A stretch of DNA of 10,074 nucleotides, taken from Actinomycetes bacterium. Its GTDB lineage: Bacteria; Actinomycetota; Actinomycetes; Mycobacteriales; Mycobacteriaceae. Both the position numbers and the translations under genes were made by a program. Each line of letters starts with the position of its first letter. The first letter of the stretch is position 1. The stretch lies in NCBI GenBank assembly GCA_023417985.1, contig JAEZDV010000137.1, positions 1 to 10,074 of the forward strand, written 5' to 3'. This document shows positions 1 through 6,123 of the stretch, in pieces. The notes under the pieces are model-generated. The model was not told where the DNA came from, did no database searches, and worked only from the letters and a program-made list of their open reading frames with translations.

Positions 1-570
1 CTGCTGTTCGGTGCGCCGATCGTCCCGGCCGGGGCGATCACGGCCCCTCCGGCCCGCGACGTCGTCGTCGAACTCGACACGTCCGGACCGCGACCCGAAC
101 CGGCGGGCCGGCGACCGCTGCGCTACCAGATCGACTGCTCGACAGACGATTTGAGCCACGTCCTGGAGTTCACCGCCCCCGCACCGCTGATCGTGTACGT
201 CGACGGACCCGACGAATCGCTCGCCGATACCGCACGTGCGCTCACCGAGGCCGGGCACATTCCGGGCCTGCCGTCGGGCCACGGGCGGGATGCGGTCTCG
301 GACTTCCTCGCCGTCCTCGCCCACGCCGACACCGGCTATGTCGCCCGCGCGACCGGTACCGCCGAGGTGGTGGCGCTGCTGTGCGCGACCGCGGCATCCC
401 TGAGCGGATTCGACATCCGGGACGCTCTCGCCTCGCCCGACATCTCCCGGCTGCAACGGCTGATCCCGGAGGCGGCGGCCGCGCTTCGGGAGATCCTCCT
501 GGCGGTCGAGGTCGACGATCCCGGCCGGGTCGGACGTGAACTCGCGGAGCTGGGATTGTCGCCGGCCTGA
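1..570 (+). CDS. Unrecognised protein, C-terminal part (5' end outside window)
   Basis: The frame is open from base 1 to the TGA at 568-570 and gives 189 visible residues, so the true start is probably upstream of the window. An internal TTG at 151 could be proposed as a start, but the 50 codons before it read as normal protein with actinobacterial codon bias, so I treat the gene as 5'-truncated. The visible part has a proline-rich stretch (about residues 14-40), then a compact region with a hydrophobic strand-like segment (PLIVYVDG, about residues 60-67). An alanine/leucine-rich, probably helical C-terminus ends in ELAELGLSPA. I see no transmembrane segment, signal peptide or catalytic motif, and I do not recognise the family. 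It lies 57 nt upstream of pheA on the same strand, but pheA appears to have its own promoter, so co-transcription is uncertain. The call as a real coding region is fairly sure; the function is unknown. Confidence 0.7.
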   Translation: MLFGAPIVPAGAITAPPARDVVVELDTSGPRPEPAGRRPLRYQIDCSTDDLSHVLEFTAPAPLIVYVDGPDESLADTARALTEAGHIPGLPSGHGRDAVSDFLAVLAHADTGYVARATGTAEVVALLCATAASLSGFDIRDALASPDISRLQRLIPEAAAALREILLAVEVDDPGRVGRELAELGLSPA

Positions 571-614
571 GCGGGGGTGTCACCCGACACTGCGGTGCGC
601 GAACGCGAGGTGCG

Positions 615-620
615 TAACCT
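615..620 (+). promoter_or_regulatory. Putative -10 element for leaderless pheA transcript
   Basis: TAACCT fits the actinobacterial TAnnnT -10 pattern and ends 7 nt before the GTG at 628. Transcription would therefore start on or next to the first base of the start codon. No good -35 hexamer is visible, which is common for SigA promoters in this group. This is inference from position and motif only. Confidence 0.45.
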
Positions 621-627
621 CATAGGC

Positions 628-1536
628 GTGCCACGCATCGCCTATTTCGGTCCGTCGGGAACGTTCACGGAGATGGCCCTCGCCCGTTTCGAGAACCTCG
701 GCGCCTTCGACGCGCCCGTCGAGCGGGTCGCGGCAGCCAGCCCTCCCGCCGCCCTGGAGCTGCTGCGCAACGGCGATGTCGACGGTGCGGTCGTGCCGAT
801 CGAGAGTTCGGTGGAGGGCTCTGTCCCCCCGACCATGGACGCGCTGTCGCTGGGTACGCGGCTCCAGATAATCGCCGAAACCGAACTCGACATCGCCTTC
901 ACGTTGGTCACCCGTCCCGGTGTCGCCGCAGCGGACGTCGCGACCATCGGCGCGTATCCCGTCGCAGCCGCCCAGGTGCGCAAGTGGATCGCCGACAATC
1001 TGCCCGCCGCGGAGATCGTCACGGCGTCGTCCAACGCCGGGGCCGCGGAGGACGTCGCATCCGGCAAGGTCGACGCGGGGGTCGCGACCGCGCTGGCCGG
1101 GGAACGGCTCGGTCTCGCTGTTCTGGCCGACGGCGTTGCCGATTTCGCCGGTGCACGCACCCGGTTCGTGCTGGTTTCCCGGCCGGGCCCGATTCCCGAG
1201 CGCACCGGATGCGACCGCACGTCGGTGATCCTGCAACTACCGAACGTCCCGGGATCGCTGGTACGGGCCATGACGGAACTGGCGACCCGCGGTATCGACC
1301 TCACCCGCATCGAATCCCGTCCGACCCGCAAGGATTACGGGACCTACTTCTTCCACCTGGACTGGGTGGGCCATATCGACGACGCACTCGTCGCGGAGGC
1401 GCTCAAGGCTCTGCACCGTTTCGCGCAGGTACGGTTCCTCGGTTCGTGGCCGGCAGTGTCAGAGCACGGGGTTCCTCCCGTCTCCGACGACGACGACGCG
1501 CAGTGGCTGAAAAGACTGCGCCGCGGAGAGGAGTAG
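628..1536 (+). CDS. pheA: Prephenate dehydratase (PheA)
   Basis: Converts prephenate to phenylpyruvate in cytosolic phenylalanine biosynthesis. The 302-residue product has a prephenate dehydratase domain (about residues 1-188) and a C-terminal ACT regulatory domain (about 197-275). Visible motifs are the N-terminal RIAYFGPSGTFTE, the VPIESSVEGS loop (56-65), the catalytic T178-R179-F180 motif, and E229-S-R-P232 in the ACT domain, the usual phenylalanine-binding signature for feedback inhibition. I chose GTG 628 because MPRIAYFGPSGTF matches the family N-terminus and a -10 hexamer sits at leaderless distance. A GTG at 577 would add 17 residues not expected in the family. Ser60 occupies the position that is Asn in E. 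coli P-protein (PIEN). Length and sequence resemble the 321-residue M. tuberculosis Rv3838c. The phosphatase gene follows after 2 nt, as in mycobacteria. Confidence 0.95.
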   Translation: MPRIAYFGPSGTFTEMALARFENLGAFDAPVERVAAASPPAALELLRNGDVDGAVVPIESSVEGSVPPTMDALSLGTRLQIIAETELDIAFTLVTRPGVAAADVATIGAYPVAAAQVRKWIADNLPAAEIVTASSNAGAAEDVASGKVDAGVATALAGERLGLAVLADGVADFAGARTRFVLVSRPGPIPERTGCDRTSVILQLPNVPGSLVRAMTELATRGIDLTRIESRPTRKDYGTYFFHLDWVGHIDDALVAEALKALHRFAQVRFLGSWPAVSEHGVPPVSDDDDAQWLKRLRRGEE

Positions 1537-1538
1537 CC

Positions 1539-2201
1539 GTGAGCGGCAAACTGATACTGGCCCGGCACGGACAGACGGTGGCGAACGTCGCACGTCGTCT
1601 CGATACCAAATTGCCCGGGGCGGAACTGACCGACCTCGGGGTCGAGCAGGCGCGGACTCTCGGGCGCAACCTCGTCGAGCGCGGCCCGTCTCTTCTCGTG
1701 GCGTCGCGGGCGATACGTGCGCGGCAGACCGCAGAGCAGGTCGCGCCCGCCGTCGGGCTCGAGACCGAGGTCCGCGACGGAGTCCACGAGGTGCAGGTCG
1801 GCGAGCTCGAGGACCGCAGCGACGAGGAGTCGCACCGCCTGTTCATGAAGGTCTACGAGGAATGGCACAGCGGTGACCTGCGCACCCGGGTGCCGGGCGG
1901 GGAATCCGCCCTCGACGTGCTCGATCGGTTCGTGCCGGTCGTCGAGTCGTTGCGCGCCGATCATCTCGACGCTGGGTCCGGGGATGTCGTCGTCGTCAGC
2001 CACGGAGCGGCGATCCGGCTCGTCGCGGCGTACCTCGGCAAGGTGCCGGGCGGGTTCGCGACCGGCAACCATCTGGCGAACACCGAGACCGTGGAACTCG
2101 TGCCGGTGTCCGGTGGTGGCTGGGAGTGCGTGCGATGGGGCACGTTCACCGGTCCGTTCCACGACACCCACCGCGCCGGCGCCGACGACCCGATGGGCTG
2201 A
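1539..2201 (+). CDS. Histidine phosphatase family (phosphoglycerate-mutase-like) protein
   Basis: This 220-residue cytosolic enzyme belongs to histidine phosphatase clan branch 1. The N-terminal LARHGQT motif gives the phospho-accepting His10, and the second catalytic histidine is His155 in VVSHGAAIR. An SRAIRARQTAE segment follows the usual Arg-x-x-x-T-A pattern, and Glu84 (VHEVQVGELED) is the likely proton donor. The start is GTG at 1539, with a strong GAGAGGAG ribosome binding site overlapping the end of pheA, whose stop is only 2 nt upstream, so the pair is very likely co-transcribed. It corresponds to the M. tuberculosis Rv3837c position beside pheA. Members labelled phosphoglycerate mutase are often phosphatases acting on other phosphoesters. 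The substrate here is unknown, and any role in the aromatic pathway rests on synteny only. Confidence 0.92.
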   Translation: MSGKLILARHGQTVANVARRLDTKLPGAELTDLGVEQARTLGRNLVERGPSLLVASRAIRARQTAEQVAPAVGLETEVRDGVHEVQVGELEDRSDEESHRLFMKVYEEWHSGDLRTRVPGGESALDVLDRFVPVVESLRADHLDAGSGDVVVVSHGAAIRLVAAYLGKVPGGFATGNHLANTETVELVPVSGGGWECVRWGTFTGPFHDTHRAGADDPMG

Positions 2202-2212
2202 GCTGTACAGAT

Positions 2213-2259
2213 CCGCCCGAATCCCGCTGGTCGTGCCCCCCGCTCCTTGCCTCGGGCGG
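2213..2259 (+). terminator. Inverted repeat after the pheA-phosphatase pair, possible terminator
   Basis: CCGCCCGA at 2213-2220 and TCGGGCGG at 2252-2259 form a perfect 8-bp GC-rich stem with a 31-nt loop, starting 12 nt after the phosphatase stop. There is no T tract and the loop is long, so it could be a weak actinobacterial I-shaped terminator or chance. The rest of the 156-nt gap to tetR1 also holds an 8-bp palindrome, CTGTACAG (2203-2210), and the tetR1 promoter region. Confidence 0.25.
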
Positions 2260-2334
2260 CAGTGGCGTGTGGCGGTGTCGATCGTTCGCGGCCGAAACAG
2301 GCAGGTATCGTCGAGCCGTCCGGGATGAAGTAAC

Positions 2335-2345
2335 GATCGGTAGGT
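2335..2345 (+). promoter_or_regulatory. GATCGGTAGGT box before tetR1, candidate autoregulatory operator
   Basis: GATCGGTAGGT differs by one base from GATCGATAGGT at 3967-3977 in the thiolase promoter region. The box ends 12 nt before the preferred tetR1 ATG and overlaps a possible -10 hexamer, TAGGTT (2341-2346). That placement would suit autorepression. It is not a clear palindrome, so the assignment is tentative. Confidence 0.3.
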
Positions 2346-2357
2346 TGGGTGCGGTAC

Positions 2358-3032
2358 ATGGATGGTTCCACCGACGACGCCGTCGGCCCGCTCGAGGGCC
2401 GACGTGGCGAGCCGGACGGGGAGAGCGCCCACTCCGATTGGCGGACGCTCCAACCGCTGGACCTCAGCCCGATCCTGTCGGCAGCGCTCGACGCGTTCTA
2501 CGAGACGGGCTTCCACGGGACGTCGGTGCGGGAGATCGCGCGGCGCGTCGGTGTGACGGTGCCTGCGCTGTACTACCACCACGAGAACAAAGAGGGCCTG
2601 CTCATCGCGCTGCTCGAACTGTCGACCAGCGATGTGCTCTCGCGCGCGCATGCCGCCGACGCCGAGGGTGCCGGCGATCCGGTGCGCCGACTGGCGAACG
2701 TCATCGAGGCGATCGTGTTGCGGATGACGATGCGCTCGGCGCTCGCTGCGCTCGAAGGTGAAGCCCGGTATCTCAGTCCGGAGAACCGTCAGCGATACCG
2801 TGCCGTCCGCAAGGGCATCGAGAAGTTGGTGCGCGAGATCGTCGAGGAAGGCACGGCAACCGGCGATTTCGACGTCGACGACCCGGCCGAGACCACGCGA
2901 GCGCTGCTCGGCATGTGCCAATCCATCCCCCGCTGGTACCACGCGGAAGGCACGCTGAGCCCCGAGGCGGTCGCGAAGAAGTACGTGGCGATCGCTCTCA
3001 AGACGGTGGGGGCCCGGCGCGACCCGCTCTGA
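2358..3032 (+). CDS. TetR-family transcriptional regulator, KstR2-like (TetR1)
   Basis: A one-component repressor of about 224 residues. The N-terminal helix-turn-helix domain runs from DLSPILSAALDAF through GTSVREIARRVGVTVPALYYHHENKEGLL (about residues 36-82). The ligand-binding half ends in ALLGMCQSIPRWYHAEGTLSPEAVAKKYVAIAL, which resembles the C-terminus of mycobacterial KstR2, a regulator that responds to CoA thioesters; an acyl-CoA-type ligand is therefore a reasonable inference. A GTG at 2349, in frame, would add three residues; I prefer ATG 2358, but neither has a strong ribosome binding site. About 30 polar residues precede the HTH. The gene is convergent with the echA-type gene (9-nt gap) and is paralogous to the regulator at 6124-6846. 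It likely controls itself and the neighbouring acyl-CoA degradation genes. Confidence 0.88.
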   Translation: MDGSTDDAVGPLEGRRGEPDGESAHSDWRTLQPLDLSPILSAALDAFYETGFHGTSVREIARRVGVTVPALYYHHENKEGLLIALLELSTSDVLSRAHAADAEGAGDPVRRLANVIEAIVLRMTMRSALAALEGEARYLSPENRQRYRAVRKGIEKLVREIVEEGTATGDFDVDDPAETTRALLGMCQSIPRWYHAEGTLSPEAVAKKYVAIALKTVGARRDPL

Positions 3033-3041
3033 GGCGCCGCG

Positions 3042-3821
3042 TCAGCGCCGGAAGTCCGCGGTGCGCTTCTCCTGGAATGCAGTGACACCTTCGGCGAACT
3101 CGGGCCCGGCGAGCAGATCGAGCTGACCTGCACGTTCACGGCCGAACGCGCCGACGAGTTCGGTGAGCGTCGCGGCGTTGATCGCGTGCTTGGTCGACGC
3201 CAGCGCAGCCGACGGCCCGGCCGCGAGTCGCGCGAGCAGGTCGTCGACGGCGTCGTCGAACCCGTCGTCGGAATAGACATCGGCGATGAGGCCGGATGCG
3301 AGCGCTTCCGGGGCGGGGAGTCGTTCGGCGAGCATCGCCATGCGCAGGGCGCGGGCCCGGCCGATGGACGCGGCGACGAGCGCCGTGGCACCGCCGTCCG
3401 GCATCAGGCCGATCCGCGTGAATGCGAGCAGGAAGTAGGCGGATTCCTTCGCGACCGTGAGGTCGCATGCGAGCGCGAGCGACACGCCGACTCCTGCGGC
3501 GGCGCCGTTGACCGCACCGACGACCGGTCGCGGAAAGTCGCGGATGGTGGCGGTGACCCGGTTCGCGGCGTCGATGGTGTCCGGCGACGGGGGAGCGCTC
3601 ACGTCTCGTCCGGAGATATCGGCGCCCGAACAGAACGCCCGTCCGGTGCCCGTGAGGACCGCGGCGCGGACGGCGGGATCCTGGGCGCTCTTCTCGAACG
3701 CCTCGGCGACGGCCGTCAGGGTGTCGGTTCTGACGGCGTTCATGCGGGCCGGCCGGTCGATCGTCACGCGCAGGATGCCGTCGTCGATCCTCGACACGAC
3801 GCCAGGTGAGCCGGTGGTCAT
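3042..3821 (-). CDS. Enoyl-CoA hydratase/isomerase family protein, probably isomerase-type
   Basis: A 259-residue crotonase-fold protein acting on acyl-CoA thioesters. Oxyanion-hole segments are visible as C64-S-G-A-D67 and NGAAAGVG (105-112). The two glutamates of classical hydratases are not conserved: the first (GGGCELA in rat mitochondrial hydratase) is Ser114 in GVGVSLA, and the second aligns with Phe134. Asp142 in IGLMPDGGAT instead matches the acidic residue of PaaG/enoyl-CoA-isomerase-type members. I therefore infer double-bond isomerisation (delta3 to delta2 enoyl-CoA or PaaG-like) rather than hydration, though other crotonase activities remain possible. ATG at 3821 has a good GAGGAG ribosome binding site 6 nt upstream on the minus strand. 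It is divergent from the thiolase across 238 nt and convergent with tetR1, the only minus-strand gene here. Confidence 0.9.
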   Translation of the reverse strand: MTTGSPGVVSRIDDGILRVTIDRPARMNAVRTDTLTAVAEAFEKSAQDPAVRAAVLTGTGRAFCSGADISGRDVSAPPSPDTIDAANRVTATIRDFPRPVVGAVNGAAAGVGVSLALACDLTVAKESAYFLLAFTRIGLMPDGGATALVAASIGRARALRMAMLAERLPAPEALASGLIADVYSDDGFDDAVDDLLARLAAGPSAALASTKHAINAATLTELVGAFGRERAGQLDLLAGPEFAEGVTAFQEKRTADFRR

Positions 3822-3849
3822 GTGGTTCTCCTCGGGTGGTCCGGTGGCC

Positions 3850-3867
3850 GAGCGGATAGGTCACGCG
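3850..3867 (+). promoter_or_regulatory. GATAGGT box A, candidate TetR operator on the echA side
   Basis: GAGCGGATAGGTCACGCG matches box B at 3963-3982 apart from three bases missing before GATAGG and one extra before ACGCG. It sits 28 nt upstream of the echA-type start codon, between that gene and any promoter for it. Regulator binding here could block leftward transcription. This is inference from repeat and position. Confidence 0.3.
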
Positions 3868-3930
3868 ACGGGAGATCGCTGCTTCCATGCCTATCAGACG
3901 TACTTATCGTGCGCTAGCTATACAGATTCG

Positions 3931-3959
3931 TTGACCGAGCGCTAAGTCCGTGGTAGACC
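3931..3959 (+). promoter_or_regulatory. Putative SigA-type promoter for the thiolase operon
   Basis: TTGACC (3931-3936) matches the -35 consensus at five of six positions. After exactly 17 nt comes TAGACC (3954-3959), a moderate -10. Transcription would start near 3966, inside box B, leaving a leader of about 94 nt before the thiolase ATG. Spacing and the -35 are good; the -10 is imperfect. Confidence 0.4.
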
Positions 3960-3962
3960 TCT

Positions 3963-3982
3963 GAGCGATCGATAGGTACGCG
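3963..3982 (+). promoter_or_regulatory. GATAGGT box B, candidate TetR operator at the thiolase promoter
   Basis: GAGCGATCGATAGGTACGCG overlaps the predicted transcription start of the thiolase operon. It shares its GAGCG, GATAGGT and ACGCG blocks with box A and GATCG.TAGGT with the box before tetR1. Placement over a start site is what a repressor site would show. No direct evidence ties it to either TetR protein. Confidence 0.35.
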
Positions 3983-4059
3983 GGTGGGCGAAGGCGTCGG
4001 GCGTGCCGCGCTCCGCAGTCTCGACCGAACCTGCATCGTTTCCGATCGAAAGGAACGTC

Positions 4060-5253
4060 ATGGCAAACGCCGTCATCGTCGACGTGGTCCGCACCGCCGT
4101 CGGCAAAGGCAAGCCCGGTGGTGCGCTGTCCGGCACTCATCCCGTCGAACTCCTCTCACACGTCCTGCGTTCGCTCGTCGAGCGCAACGATCTCGATCCC
4201 GCCCTCGTCGACGACGTCATCGGCGGGTGCGTGCAGCAGGTGGGGGAGCAGGCGCTCAACATCTCGCGGTCGGCGCTGTTGTCGGCCGGATTCCCCGACT
4301 CGGTGCCCGCCACCACCATCGACCGGCAGTGCGGATCGAGCCAGCAGGCTGCGCACTTCGCCGCACAGGGGGTCATCGCGGGTGCGTACGACATCGTCAT
4401 CGCGTGCGGTGTGGAGTCGATGAGCCGTATCCCGATGGGCACGTCCTCGATCGGCCAGGACTCGTTCGGTCCCGGTGTCGCCGCGCGGTATCCCGAAGGA
4501 CTTGTCAACCAAGGCATTTCGGCGGAACTCATCGCCGCGAAGTGGGGTTTCGACCGCGGCGCCGTCGACTCCTACTCCGCGCGTTCACACCAGCGCGCCG
4601 CCGCGGCAGCCGCGGCAGGCAATTTCGACCGCGAGATCGCGCCGATCACCGTGACGAACGCCGACGGCGAGAAGATCGTGCACACCGTGGACGAGACGGT
4701 CCGCGCCTCGACCACCGTCGACGGTCTCGCCGGGCTGCGTCCGTCCTTCCGCACCGACGAGTACGCCGCCCGCTTCCCCGAAGCGCAGTGGGTCATCACC
4801 CCGGGCAACTCGTCGCCGTTCACCGACGGCGCGTCGGCCGTCCTCATCATGAGCGAGGAATCCGCGAACAAGCTCGGCCTGACCCCGCGGGCACGATTCC
4901 ACTCGTTCGCCGTCGCCGCCGACGACCCGCTCTACATGCTCACGGCACCCATTCCCGCGACGCACAAGGTGCTCGCCAAGTCGGGACTCTCCGTCGACGA
5001 CATCGACTCGTACGAGGTGAACGAGGCATTTGCGCCCGTTCCCCTGATGTGGGCGCGGGAGTTCGGTGCCGATCAGGAGAGGCTGAACCGCTGGGGCGGC
5101 GCCATCGCACTCGGTCACGCGCTCGGATCGTCGGGCACCCGCCTGCTCACCACGCTGGTGAGCACGCTCGAAGCCACCGGCGGCCGCTACGGATTGCAGA
5201 CCATGTGCGAAGGCGCGGGAATGGCGAACGCGACCGTGATCGAACGTCTCTGA
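4060..5253 (+). CDS. Thiolase (acetyl-CoA acyltransferase), FadA6-like
   Basis: A 397-residue type-I-like thiolase that cleaves 3-ketoacyl-CoA with CoA to give acetyl-CoA (or propionyl-CoA) and a shortened acyl-CoA. Catalytic residues are Cys91 in DRQCGSSQQA, the N321-E-A-F-A motif, His353 in GGAIALGHALG and Cys383 in TMCEGAG. The DRQCGSSQQA block, the LYMLTAPIPAT segment and the GGRYGLQTMCEG tail resemble mycobacterial FadA6, a thiolase in the KstR2-controlled sterol-ring pathway. That parallel is from memory of the family and does not prove the same substrate. Two conserved spots deviate: GHALG instead of GHPxG, and CEGAG instead of CxGGG. ATG 4060 has a GAAAGGA ribosome binding site. It is first of a probable operon with the SDR 45 nt downstream. 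Confidence 0.93.
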   Translation: MANAVIVDVVRTAVGKGKPGGALSGTHPVELLSHVLRSLVERNDLDPALVDDVIGGCVQQVGEQALNISRSALLSAGFPDSVPATTIDRQCGSSQQAAHFAAQGVIAGAYDIVIACGVESMSRIPMGTSSIGQDSFGPGVAARYPEGLVNQGISAELIAAKWGFDRGAVDSYSARSHQRAAAAAAAGNFDREIAPITVTNADGEKIVHTVDETVRASTTVDGLAGLRPSFRTDEYAARFPEAQWVITPGNSSPFTDGASAVLIMSEESANKLGLTPRARFHSFAVAADDPLYMLTAPIPATHKVLAKSGLSVDDIDSYEVNEAFAPVPLMWAREFGADQERLNRWGGAIALGHALGSSGTRLLTTLVSTLEATGGRYGLQTMCEGAGMANATVIERL

Positions 5254-5298
5254 CCCCGACCGAAAACAGTTCGAATCCCATCCAGCGAAAGGTTCTTC

Positions 5299-6060
5299 AT
5301 GATCGTCAACGACAGCGTCGCCGTCGTCACCGGTGGTGCCTCCGGCCTCGGCCTCGCCACCGTCAAGGCTCTGCTCGCCGACGGCGCGCAGGTCGTGATC
5401 ATCGACCTGCCCTCCTCCAACGGCGAGACCATCGCCAAGGAACTCGGTGACCGGGTCCGCTTCGCCGCTGCCGACGTCACCGACGAGGCCGCGGTCACCG
5501 AGGCACTCGATCTCGCCGAATCCCTCGGCCCGCTGCGCGTCGCCGTGAACTGCGCCGGCATCGGCAACGCCGTCAAGACCGTGAGCAAGAAGGGTGCCTT
5601 CCCGCTCGACGCCTTCAAGAAGGTCGTCGACGTCAACCTCTTCGGCACGTTCAACGTGATCCGCCTCGCCGCCGAGCGGATCGCGAAGACCGAGCCGATC
5701 GACGGCGAGCGGGGCGTCATCATCAACACCGCCTCCGTCGCGGCGTTCGACGGGCAGATCGGCCAGGCCGCGTACTCGGCCTCGAAGGGTGGTGTGGTCG
5801 GCATGACCCTGCCGATCGCCCGCGACCTCGCCTCGCTCCTGATCCGCGTCGTCACCATCGCTCCCGGTCTCTTCAAGACGCCGCTGCTCGGTTCCCTGCC
5901 GGAGGAGGCCCAAGCCTCCCTCGGCCAGCAGGTCCCGCACCCCGCGCGTCTCGGTGATCCGTCCGAGTACGGCGCTCTGGCCGCGCACATCGTGTCCAAC
6001 CCGATGCTCAACGGCGAGGTCATCCGTCTCGACGGTGCCATCCGCATGGCGCCGCGCTGA
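5299..6060 (+). CDS. Short-chain dehydrogenase, HSD10-like (3-hydroxyacyl-CoA dehydrogenase type)
   Basis: A 253-residue NAD-dependent SDR. The cofactor motif TGGASGLG is at 11-18 and Asp36 ends the second beta strand, which favours NAD over NADP. N84-C-A-G, Asn113, Ser146 and the Y159-x3-K163 pair complete the classical active site. The C-terminal stretch (IAPGLFKTPLL, RLGDPSEYG, NGEVIRLDGAIRM) closely resembles human HSD17B10, which oxidises 3-hydroxyacyl-CoA, including 2-methyl-3-hydroxybutyryl-CoA, and some steroids. It therefore likely performs the third beta-oxidation step, just before the thiolase encoded upstream. One oddity is Leu181 in ASLLIRVV, where this family normally has Gly before IRV. 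The ribosome binding site AAAGG lies 6 nt before the ATG. Confidence 0.92.
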   Translation: MIVNDSVAVVTGGASGLGLATVKALLADGAQVVIIDLPSSNGETIAKELGDRVRFAAADVTDEAAVTEALDLAESLGPLRVAVNCAGIGNAVKTVSKKGAFPLDAFKKVVDVNLFGTFNVIRLAAERIAKTEPIDGERGVIINTASVAAFDGQIGQAAYSASKGGVVGMTLPIARDLASLLIRVVTIAPGLFKTPLLGSLPEEAQASLGQQVPHPARLGDPSEYGALAAHIVSNPMLNGEVIRLDGAIRMAPR

Positions 6061-6123
6061 ACCCAGCGGACGAACCCACCGGTCGCTGTGCGGCCGAGGC
6101 GACGTGACGGGAGGGTGGGGTCG

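Larger units (their letters stand above)
3822..4059. promoter_or_regulatory. Divergent promoter region between echA-type gene and thiolase
   Basis: A 238-nt gene-free stretch, visibly more AT-rich in 3885-3960 than the surrounding genes, which must drive the echA-type gene leftward and the thiolase operon rightward. It holds a plausible rightward promoter (3931-3959), two GAGCG...GATAGGT..ACGCG boxes (3850-3867 and 3963-3982), an inverted CCTATC copy at 3890-3895, and a repeated GCGCTA (3911-3916 and 3939-3944). The thiolase ribosome binding site GAAAGGA lies at 4048-4054. I could not assign a clear leftward promoter. Confidence 0.7.

Noticed and set aside
2203..2210. CTGTACAG palindrome after the phosphatase gene
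   Set aside because: An isolated 8-bp palindrome is expected by chance at this scale and has no second copy in the gap.
1344..2942. 532-codon open frame on the minus strand
   Set aside because: It runs antisense across pheA, the phosphatase gene and tetR1, is rich in Arg and Gly without domain motifs, and arises from the high-GC third-position bias of the real genes.
3033..3049. GGCGC/GCGCC inverted repeat between convergent tetR1 and the echA-type gene
   Set aside because: Only a 5-bp stem with a 7-nt loop, overlapping the end of a coding sequence and without a T tract; too weak to call a bidirectional terminator.
3911..3944. GCGCTA repeated 28 nt apart in the divergent promoter region
   Set aside because: Only six bases shared with different flanks; mentioned in the region description but not strong enough as a separate regulatory site.
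3984..5450. 488-codon + strand frame overlapping the thiolase
   Set aside because: Extremely Arg-rich product in the frame offset from a thiolase with a full catalytic triad; a shadow frame.
6082..6103. GTCGC/GCGAC inverted repeat before tetR2
   Set aside because: Five pairs with a 12-nt loop; not stable enough to claim an operator or attenuator.
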